This document shows, piece after piece, positions 1 to 4,733 of a stretch of 5,110 bases of DNA. Below the pieces are notes generated by a model. It had not been told where the DNA came from. It made no database searches and worked only from the letters and a program-made list of their open reading frames with translations. Each line of letters begins with the position of its first letter. The stretch's first letter is position 1. The position numbers were made by a program, and so were the translations under genes. Source of the stretch: Thiobacillus sp. UBA2186 (GTDB lineage: Bacteria; Pseudomonadota; Gammaproteobacteria; Burkholderiales; Thiobacillaceae); assembly GCA_002327405.1 (NCBI GenBank), contig DCVO01000123.1, positions 1-5,110 on the forward strand, written 5' to 3'.

Positions 1-368
1 ACAAGACGCACGGCCACGTCAACCGCTTCCTCGACGTACAGGACGAAGTGCTGGAGGCCGAGCTCGAGGCGGCACGCGCGGCCACCTACGCACTGGCCGA
101 AAAAATCGATCGAGACGGCGGCTTGCCGCACGTGAAGGAAACCCTGGAACTGCGGCTGGCAGGCAGCGAATTGAGCCTCAAGGCTGCCAATGCCGCGATG
201 CTGCATCTTGGCGCCAAGGGCTATCTGTCGAACAATGCGGCGCAGAGAAGATTGCGCGAGGCCTACTTCATCGCCATCGTCACCCCGGCGATCAAGCACC
301 TGCGCAAGGAGCTCGCCGAATTCGGCCAAGGCTGTGCCCTGTCCCAGCCCGAACGGGAGGAAGCATGA
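1..368 (+). CDS. Acyl-CoA dehydrogenase-like flavoprotein, C-terminal part (5' end outside the window)
   Basis: The reading frame is open from base 3 to the TGA at 366-368. Codons before the GTG at 48 are already protein-like, so the gene starts upstream of the window and about 121 C-terminal residues are visible. They look like the C-terminal helical bundle of acyl-CoA dehydrogenases: an FLDVQDEV...EAARAATYALAEKID helix, a second helix rich in Ala and Leu, then the LGAKGYL turn and a QRRLREAYF segment, matching the family's GGxGY...R..RDA pattern. Family members oxidise acyl-CoA thioesters with FAD and pass electrons to ETF. The usual Y-E-G-T near the end is replaced by AIVTPAI (273-293), so the MCAD-type catalytic Glu is missing at that place. 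The base may lie elsewhere, as in isovaleryl-CoA dehydrogenase, or the protein may be non-canonical. It overlaps the next gene by 4 bases. The substrate cannot be told from this part. Confidence 0.62.
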   Translation, partial: KTHGHVNRFLDVQDEVLEAELEAARAATYALAEKIDRDGGLPHVKETLELRLAGSELSLKAANAAMLHLGAKGYLSNNAAQRRLREAYFIAIVTPAIKHLRKELAEFGQGCALSQPEREEA

Positions 369-757
369 TCCGCTTCGCGGTTTCTTTGACGGCCGACGAG
401 GCGGCGGAAAGACTCGCCGCCGCCGTCGCGGCCTATCCCATGGGCCTGGTCGCCCACATCAACGGCCAGGCCAACTGCGCCAAAAAAGGCATCGCGGTGC
501 CGGCCGACCAGATCCTGGAAGTGTTCCGCCCCGACTACGCCGTCAGGGTATGGGCCGCGGAAAAGGCCGCCGGCATCGACATCCCGCTGCGCATCTACCT
601 GTACGAGCAGGACGGTCTGACCTGGATTGCGCACCGCACCGCCTCCGAAACATTCCAGCCTTATGCCAACCCGCGCCTCGACGCGCTTGGCATTGAGCTG
701 GACGATATTTTCAAACAACTTCTGTCTGCACTCGATGCATGGAGACACCCATCATGA
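365..757 (+). CDS. DUF302-like protein of unknown function
   Basis: This is a 130-residue soluble protein with no signal peptide or membrane segment. The ATG at 365 overlaps the upstream stop (ATGA) and has a strong Shine-Dalgarno, GGGAGGA at 355-361, so the start is secure. The middle resembles the DUF302 fold: a QILEVFRPDYAVRVW segment (usually 'hLevgnP...'), then GIDIPLRIYLYEQDG (usually 'a.idlPlrilVyEd.dG') and a tryptophan-containing strand. DUF302 proteins are small and common in bacteria, often near redox or sulfur genes, but have no agreed biochemical role. A single cysteine (in QANCAKKG) lies in the N-terminal third, so a classic multi-Cys metal site is unlikely. Its place between a flavoprotein and a rubredoxin, with 4-base overlaps on both sides, suggests a redox-linked accessory role. 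That is inference only. Confidence 0.7.
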   Translation: MIRFAVSLTADEAAERLAAAVAAYPMGLVAHINGQANCAKKGIAVPADQILEVFRPDYAVRVWAAEKAAGIDIPLRIYLYEQDGLTWIAHRTASETFQPYANPRLDALGIELDDIFKQLLSALDAWRHPS

Positions 758-963
758 ATCTGAACCCTGCCACTGCCGACTATTCCCCCGCTCCCGTTTT
801 CCGAAAATGGGTCTGCATGGTCTGCGATTACGTCTACGACGAGGCGCTCGGCGACCCCGAGCACGGCCTCGCCCCCGGCACCCCTTTCGAGGCCATACCC
901 GACGACTGGAGCTGCCCAGACTGCGGGGTGACCAAGGCCGACTTCTACACCTTCGACGAGTAA
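754..963 (+). CDS. rubA: Rubredoxin
   Basis: This is a 69-residue rubredoxin, a small cytoplasmic one-electron carrier with a single Fe(SCys)4 centre. The four ligands are visible as C21-x2-C24 (CMVCDYVYDE) and C54-x2-C57 (DDWSCPDCGVTKADF), with 29 residues between the pairs, as is usual. The conserved aromatic and Gly-Pro core (Y26, Y28, GLAPGTPFEAIPDDW) is intact. An N-terminal tail of about 18 residues precedes the domain. I prefer the ATG at 754: it forms an ATGA overlap with the upstream stop and has GGAG at 741-744 nine bases before it. An in-frame ATG at 739 would add five residues but has no better ribosome site. Coupling to the dehydrogenase-like and DUF302-like genes suggests it accepts electrons from, or donates them to, a flavoprotein. 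The partner is unknown. The gene symbol is by family, not by orthology. Confidence 0.95.
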   Translation: MNLNPATADYSPAPVFRKWVCMVCDYVYDEALGDPEHGLAPGTPFEAIPDDWSCPDCGVTKADFYTFDE

Positions 964-1017
964 GGCGACATCGCGCCGCCCGCCCTCGTCAGAGAGCCCC
1001 CGATTTCCATCAAACTC

Positions 1018-1095
1018 ATTCACAAAGAGGACAGGAGGACAAGAGGAAGGGCATGGACAGGTTTTACTCCTGTCCTCTTGTCCTCTTTGTTCAAT
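1018..1095. repeat. Imperfect palindrome with octamer-repeat arms (copy 1)
   Basis: Bases 1022-1041 pair with 1071-1090 over 20 positions, all Watson-Crick except one G-T wobble (1034/1078). After one mismatch three more pairs follow (1043-1045 with 1067-1069). An outer ATT (1018-1020) matches AAT (1093-1095) across a small bulge. The left arm is almost pure purine and is built of an 8-base unit: GAGGACAG, GAGGACAA, GAGGAAGG (1027-1050). Read from the other strand, the right arm has the same period (GAGGACAA, GAGGACAG). A shorter alternative hairpin, GGACAGG 1055-1061 with CCTGTCC 1069-1075, competes with the long stem. The element lies in the rubredoxin-esterase spacer and could end transcription, although only a short TTTGTT follows the stem. 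It resembles the palindrome at 1750-1826. Confidence 0.85.
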
Positions 1096-1135
1096 CCGGC
1101 ATTTCAATAACCCACCCGCGCGGGGCCTGAGTCGA

Positions 1136-1153
1136 CCGAAACTTCGATTTCGG
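1136..1153. promoter_or_regulatory. Small perfect dyad upstream of the esterase gene
   Basis: CCGAAA (1136-1141) is the exact reverse complement of TTTCGG (1148-1153), with six bases between. The dyad ends at the place where a -35 hexamer would sit for the -10-like box at 1172-1177. A repressor site is therefore possible, but so is a minor RNA hairpin or chance. The arms are short and no matching regulator is in view. Confidence 0.25.
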
Positions 1154-1177
1154 GAATCCCTGCCGCCCCGGTAAAAT
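1149..1177 (+). promoter_or_regulatory. Putative promoter of the YqiA-like gene, possibly giving a leaderless mRNA
   Basis: TAAAAT at 1172-1177 is a good -10 hexamer and lies 8 bases before the ATG at 1186. Transcription would start about 1183-1186, leaving almost no 5' leader. This agrees with the lack of a Shine-Dalgarno before that ATG. With a 17-base spacer the -35 would be TTCGGG (1149-1154), which keeps only the leading TT of the consensus. The call is an inference from base patterns. Confidence 0.4.
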
Positions 1178-1185
1178 GCGGCGGC

Positions 1186-1740
1186 ATGATCCTCTACATC
1201 CACGGATTCAATTCCACCTCCGGTTCCGGCAAGGCGCAGGAACTTAGAAAGTGGCTGGAAGCGCAAGCGCGCGGCCATGAATGGGCCTGCCCGGACCTGC
1301 CGCACCAGCCCGCGGCCGCCATCGCGGATCTGTCGCGCGTCATCGAGTCGGCCAAGGAACCGGTCAAGCTGATCGGCTCCTCGCTGGGCGGCTTCTACGC
1401 CGCCGTGCTGGCCGCGCGCTACGGCCTCAGGGCGGTGCTCATCAACCCCGCCGTGCATCCGCAATTGCTGCTGCGCGATGCGCTCGGTCCGCAGAAGAAC
1501 TGGCACACCGGCGAGGAATACGAATTCACCCGGTCGCACCTCAATGCGCTGGCCGCCATGGACCAGCCCGCGCCGGCGCAGCCCACCAACCTGCTGCTGA
1601 TGGTGGAAACCGGCGACGAAGTGATCGACTACAGGGACGCAGTGGCCTACTACCGCGAAGCCCACCAGATCATCCTGCAGGGCGGCGACCACGGCTTCAC
1701 CCGCTTCGTCGACCTGCTGCCGTTTATCGATAGTTTTTAA
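1186..1740 (+). CDS. YqiA-like (UPF0227) alpha/beta-hydrolase, probable esterase
   Basis: This 184-residue protein is close in length to E. coli YqiA (about 193). It has the family's marks: MILYIHGFNS at the extreme N-terminus (oxyanion-hole HGF), a GSSLGG nucleophile elbow with Ser66, TGDEVIDYR carrying the likely catalytic Asp144 (Asp148 is the alternative), and GGDHGF with His169. The triad is complete, so an active serine hydrolase is expected. YqiA has esterase activity on short acyl esters, but its physiological substrate is unknown. No signal peptide is present, so it should be cytoplasmic. The ATG at 1186 is chosen because the HGF strand normally starts at the first residues. No Shine-Dalgarno is visible, and a -10-like TAAAAT lies 8 bases upstream. 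Long palindromes lie in the spacers on both sides, so it may be a single-gene transcript. Confidence 0.9.
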   Translation: MILYIHGFNSTSGSGKAQELRKWLEAQARGHEWACPDLPHQPAAAIADLSRVIESAKEPVKLIGSSLGGFYAAVLAARYGLRAVLINPAVHPQLLLRDALGPQKNWHTGEEYEFTRSHLNALAAMDQPAPAQPTNLLLMVETGDEVIDYRDAVAYYREAHQIILQGGDHGFTRFVDLLPFIDSF

Positions 1741-1749
1741 GAACCCCCG

Positions 1750-1826
1750 ATTAACAGGGAGGTTAAGAGAGGCATGGGAGTAAACACTTTCCGTACCTCC
1801 CTTACCTCCCCTTCCTCCCTGTAAAT
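1750..1826. repeat. Imperfect palindrome abutting a start codon (copy 2)
   Basis: ACAGGGAGG (1754-1762) is exactly complementary to CCTCCCTGT (1814-1822). Outside this, ATT (1750-1752) matches AAT (1824-1826) across one A/A mismatch. Inward the stem continues with bulges: 1765-1767 with 1811-1813, 1769-1772 with 1805-1808, and 1776-1780 with 1797-1801. The left arm is purine-rich (AGGGAGGTTA, AGAGAGGCAT, GGGAGTAAAC) and the right arm is almost all pyrimidine. The inner palindrome 1754-1822 is 69 bases, the same as 1022-1090 in copy 1. The core GGAGTAAAC (1777-1785) recurs in inverted orientation in copy 1. The element ends two bases before the ATG of the RNB gene, and no Shine-Dalgarno is present. 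It could be a terminator for the esterase gene, a translation control hairpin, or a mobile or dispersed repeat. Confidence 0.8.
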
Positions 1827-1828
1827 AT

Positions 1829-3697
1829 ATGTTTGTTTTTTACGAAGAAGACGGCCAGTTCAAGGCCGGCCGCGTCATGGCCGACAACGAAGCCTCGCTG
1901 CAGGTGGAAGCCGCCACGGGCAAGCGTTCGAAAATCAAGTCGGACAGGGTCTTCCTGCGCTTTGCCGCCCCCGAGCCAACCGCCTTCCTGGAGGCCGCGC
2001 ACAAGGTGCGCGACGAAGCCGATGCGGATTTCCTGTGGGAAGCCGCCGGCACCGAGGAGTTCGACTACCTGAAACTGGCCGAAGAGTATTTCGGACGCGC
2101 GCCGCAGCCCGTCGAGGCCGCCGGCATTCTCATGCGCCTGTTTGACGCGCCCATGCATTTTTACAAGAAGGGGCGCGGACGCTTCAAGCCGGCGCCTGCG
2201 GAGAGCCTCGCCGCGGCCAAGGCCAGCGCGGAAAGAAAAACGCGCGAAACGGCTCAGATCGAGAACTGGAAGAACGATCTCGTCGACGGCAGGCTGCCCG
2301 CCTGGGACGCGGACATCCATCGCCTGCTCTTCAAGCCCGACAAGAACACCCTGCCCTGGAAGGCGCTGGATGCCGCCTGTACGCAAACCGGCGAAACAAG
2401 CCTGCACCTTCTCCATCGCTGCGGCGCCATCGCCGACATCGAAGCCCTGCACAAGGCGCAGTTCCTGCTCGAATATTTCCCCAGGGGCACGGGTTTCCCG
2501 GAAATTGCCGAACCTTTCGACCCGCCCGGCCTGCCGGAAGCGGAGGTCGCCGCCTTCAGCATCGACGATGCCGCCACCACCGAAATCGACGATGCCTTCT
2601 CGCTGCAGTTCAAGCCCGAGGGCGGCGTGCGCGTAGGCATCCACATCGCCTGCCCGGCGCTGGGCATTCCGCCCGGTTCGCAGCTCGACGACATCGCGCG
2701 CGCAAGGCTTTCCACGGTTTACTTCCCCGGCGACAAGATCACCATGCTGCCGGAGGCGGTGATCAACCATTACACCCTGATCCAGGGCCAGCATTGTCCG
2801 GCATTGTCGATGTATCTCGACGTGGCGACGGACTTTTCCGTCCAGCACATGGAGACGCGGCTGGAGGCCGTGCGCATCGCCGACAACCTGCGCCACGAAA
2901 CGCTTGATGTTCAGTTCAACGAGGACAGCATCGGCCACGCAGAGGACTATCCCTACAAGCGCGAGCTCGAATGGCTGTGGGGTTTCGCCAGCACACTGGA
3001 AGCCGCGCGCGGCGCCGCCAACCAGACCAACCGCCAGGACTACAACTTCAGGATCGAACGCGACGATGAGGGCAAGGCCCGCGTGGCCATCGTGCCGCGC
3101 AAGCGCGGCAGTCCCATCGACAAGGTGGTGGCCGAGTTGATGATCCTGGCCAACAGCCGTTGGGGCACCTGGCTCAAGGAGAAAGGCGTGCCGGGAATCT
3201 TCCGCAACCAGAGCATGGGCAAGACGCGCATGGCCACCCAGCCCGGCATCCACCAGGGACTGGGGGTGGAGAATTACGCCTGGTCGAGCTCGCCGCTCAG
3301 GCGCTATGTCGACCTCATCAACCAGCGCCAGATCCTGAGCCTGGCACAGGACGTGGCGCCCCCCTACGGTCCGCGCAACGATTTCCTGTTCGCCACGGTG
3401 CGCGATTTCGAGCTGACCTACGACGCCTATGCCGACTTCCAGCGCCGCCTTGAACGCTACTGGTGTCTGCGCTGGCTGCTGCAGGAAAACGTCAGCGAAA
3501 TCACCGCCAATATCATCCGCGACGACCTTGCGCGCCTGCACGGCCTGCCCATGGTGGTGAAGGCGCCTTCGCTGCCGCCCGGCCTGGCGGCGGATACGGT
3601 CGTGCGCTTCACGCTTTCGAACATCGACCTGCTGGCCCTGGAACTGCATGCGGAATATGCTGGTTTGATTGAGCCGGCTTCCGTAGAATCGGGCTAG
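1829..3697 (+). CDS. RNB-domain exoribonuclease (RNase II/R family)
   Basis: This 622-residue protein belongs to the family that degrades single-stranded RNA 3' to 5' with a metal-dependent RNB centre. About 240 N-terminal residues, starting MFVFYEEDGQFKAG, form the nucleic-acid-binding and helical part. The RNB domain follows with the signature FSIDDAATTEIDDAFSL. By alignment to E. coli RNase II (D201, D207, D209, D210), the ligands are Asp246, Glu252, Asp254 and Asp255, so one Asp is replaced by Glu. The later motifs VVAELMILAN and SSSPLRRYVDLINQRQ (Arg491/Arg492) are intact. The last 70 residues look like a degenerate S1/OB fold. This architecture resembles the zam/plant-chloroplast branch rather than classical RNase II or RNase R. 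The first ATG is used because it starts the family-typical N-terminus, but it lacks a Shine-Dalgarno and follows a palindrome by two bases. The TonB-like gene follows 18 bases downstream. Confidence 0.92.
   Translation: MFVFYEEDGQFKAGRVMADNEASLQVEAATGKRSKIKSDRVFLRFAAPEPTAFLEAAHKVRDEADADFLWEAAGTEEFDYLKLAEEYFGRAPQPVEAAGILMRLFDAPMHFYKKGRGRFKPAPAESLAAAKASAERKTRETAQIENWKNDLVDGRLPAWDADIHRLLFKPDKNTLPWKALDAACTQTGETSLHLLHRCGAIADIEALHKAQFLLEYFPRGTGFPEIAEPFDPPGLPEAEVAAFSIDDAATTEIDDAFSLQFKPEGGVRVGIHIACPALGIPPGSQLDDIARARLSTVYFPGDKITMLPEAVINHYTLIQGQHCPALSMYLDVATDFSVQHMETRLEAVRIADNLRHETLDVQFNEDSIGHAEDYPYKRELEWLWGFASTLEAARGAANQTNRQDYNFRIERDDEGKARVAIVPRKRGSPIDKVVAELMILANSRWGTWLKEKGVPGIFRNQSMGKTRMATQPGIHQGLGVENYAWSSSPLRRYVDLINQRQILSLAQDVAPPYGPRNDFLFATVRDFELTYDAYADFQRRLERYWCLRWLLQENVSEITANIIRDDLARLHGLPMVVKAPSLPPGLAADTVVRFTLSNIDLLALELHAEYAGLIEPASVESG
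3684..3689 (+). promoter_or_regulatory. Possible internal -10 box before the TonB-family gene
   Basis: TAGAAT lies inside the last codons of the RNB gene, 26 bases before the ATG at 3716, so a short leader would result. The best upstream -35-like hexamer, TTGATT (3665-3670), is only 13 bases away, which is too short for a normal sigma-70 promoter. The call is weak, and read-through from the RNB gene is the simpler explanation. Confidence 0.2.
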
Positions 3698-3715
3698 TTG
3701 TTCCAAGACACCTGC

Positions 3716-4645
3716 ATGCCAGACTCGACTTACCCATCACAGCTCGCCGCCCCCAGCCAGCGCGACATGCGCATCGCGCTGGCCTTGATGGCTTCTTTCG
3801 CGCTGCACGGCATCGTCCTGTCCACCCAGTTCACCCTGGTCAACCCTCGCCATTTCGAGGACCTCACCCCGCCCATGGAAGTGGTGCTGGTCAACGCCAA
3901 GACCCGCGAGGCGCCGCTCAATCCGGATGTGCTGGCGCAAGTCGACCTGGCAGGCGGCGGCAACGTGGACGAGGACCGCAGGGCCAAGAGCCCGCTGCCC
4001 TACAAGCCGCGGCCGGCCGAAGACAGCGCAGAAGCCGCACAGGCCCGGGTGAAACAGCTCGAAGAACAGGCGCGCCAGTTGCTGACCCGACTGCAAAGCC
4101 AGGCTGCCGTGGACGCCGCCCCGCAGTCTGCGCCGCGCCGCGAAGTCGACAGCGCCGATCTGATGCTGCAGGCCTCCGAGGCCGCCAGGCTTCAGGCCCA
4201 GATCTCGCGCAACTGGGAGGAATATCAGAAGAGACCACGCCGTGACTTCACCGGCGCCAGCGCCAAAAGCTATGCATACGCTCGCTATGTCGAGGACTGG
4301 GCGGCCAAGGTAGAGAAGGTTGGCAACCTCAATTACCCCGAGGTGGCCCGTCGACAACGCATCTACGGCAGCTTACAACTGACTGTCTCCCTCTATGCTG
4401 ACGGCACAGTGGAAAATATCGAAATTTACAAAACCTCCGGCTCGAAAGTGCTGGATCAGGCCGCCATCAATATCGTCAACCTGGGAGCACCTTATGCACC
4501 ATTTCCACGAGAAATGCGCGAGGCCATCTGGAAAGCCAGCGGAGCGCCGATCGCCTTTGCCAACCAAAGTGGCCGCGAAATCGCATTCAGCATCACCCGC
4601 ACCTGGACCTTCACCCGCTCCGACCAGCTCGTCGGCTCCGAATAA
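3716..4645 (+). CDS. TonB-family energy-transducing membrane protein
   Basis: This 309-residue protein has a short cytoplasmic tail, one membrane anchor (about residues 20-37) and a long periplasmic part. The anchor holds S27-x3-H31-G, matching the Ser16/His20-Gly of E. coli TonB that couple to ExbB/ExbD. The PPMEVVLVNAK stretch after it also follows TonB. In place of a Pro-Glu/Pro-Lys spacer there is a helical, coiled-coil-like region (about 106-130, EAAQARVKQLEEQARQLL), which recalls TolA. A YARYVEDWAAKVEKVG segment leads into the C-terminal TonB domain from about residue 206 (NYPEVARR, then GSLQLTVSLYADGTVENIEI), which contacts outer-membrane partners. The ATG at 3716 is chosen; the in-frame TTG at 3698 and ATG at 3767 are less likely. 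No Shine-Dalgarno is clear, so coupling to the RNB gene is likely. No exbB, exbD or receptor gene is in view. The last 300 bases are less GC-rich than the rest. Confidence 0.85.
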   Translation: MPDSTYPSQLAAPSQRDMRIALALMASFALHGIVLSTQFTLVNPRHFEDLTPPMEVVLVNAKTREAPLNPDVLAQVDLAGGGNVDEDRRAKSPLPYKPRPAEDSAEAAQARVKQLEEQARQLLTRLQSQAAVDAAPQSAPRREVDSADLMLQASEAARLQAQISRNWEEYQKRPRRDFTGASAKSYAYARYVEDWAAKVEKVGNLNYPEVARRQRIYGSLQLTVSLYADGTVENIEIYKTSGSKVLDQAAINIVNLGAPYAPFPREMREAIWKASGAPIAFANQSGREIAFSITRTWTFTRSDQLVGSE

Positions 4646-4658
4646 ACAATTTTAATCG

Positions 4659-4670
4659 GACCATTCGGTC
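4659..4670. promoter_or_regulatory. Operator-like dyad GACC-ATTC-GGTC upstream of fbp
   Basis: GACC (4659-4662) and GGTC (4667-4670) are perfect inverted repeats four bases apart, extended by one G-T pair (4658/4671). The dyad covers the -35 position of the predicted fbp promoter. Inverted repeats of the form GACC-N4-GGTC recall TetR-family operators. The dyad is also followed by TATTTTT, so a weak terminator for the TonB-family gene is an alternative. The 4-5 bp stem is short for either role. Confidence 0.35.
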
Positions 4671-4693
4671 TATTTTTGCTCCGGTGATAGAAT
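4664..4693 (+). promoter_or_regulatory. Putative extended -10 promoter of fbp
   Basis: TGATAGAAT (4685-4693) fits the extended -10 pattern TG-N-TATAAT with one mismatch in the hexamer. It lies about 40 bases before the fbp ATG, which leaves a leader of roughly 33 bases that includes the ribosome site. The -35 region (TTCGGT at 4664-4669 with an 18-base spacer) is poor, as expected when the extended TG compensates. Confidence 0.45.
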
Positions 4694-4733
4694 ATGCGGC
4701 TTTGCTGATATTCTGAACTTTCTGGAGCGCGCC

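Noticed and set aside
739..963. Longer rubredoxin start at ATG 739
   Set aside because: It adds five residues, loses the 4-base overlap pattern of this operon, and leaves the good GGAG at 741-744 unused inside the coding region.
1022..1090. Canonical rho-independent terminator after rubredoxin
   Set aside because: The stem is far longer than a normal terminator, contains octamer repeats, and lacks a proper T-run. A terminating side effect remains possible, but the repeat call is better supported.
661..1692. Minus-strand open frame of 343 codons over rubredoxin, palindrome and esterase
   Set aside because: It crosses two secure + strand genes and a palindrome, has no recognisable motif, and is explained by codon bias.
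1018..1826. CRISPR array from the repeated motifs
   Set aside because: There are only two palindromic elements, with a gene between them and inverted relative orientation, and no regular repeat-spacer pattern.
1802..3706. Minus-strand open frame of 634 codons across the whole RNB gene
   Set aside because: It is the antisense shadow of a GC-rich gene. The + strand frame has clear RNB motifs, while the antisense product shows no domain and is rich in Gly, Arg, Val and His.
4620..4635. CCGAC-N6-GTCGG hairpin at the end of the TonB-family gene as a terminator
   Set aside because: It lies inside the coding sequence, has a 5 bp stem, and is not followed by a T-run.
3698..4645. TTG start for the TonB-family gene directly after the RNB stop
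   Set aside because: An in-frame ATG lies only six codons later. TTG is a rare start and no ribosome site supports it.
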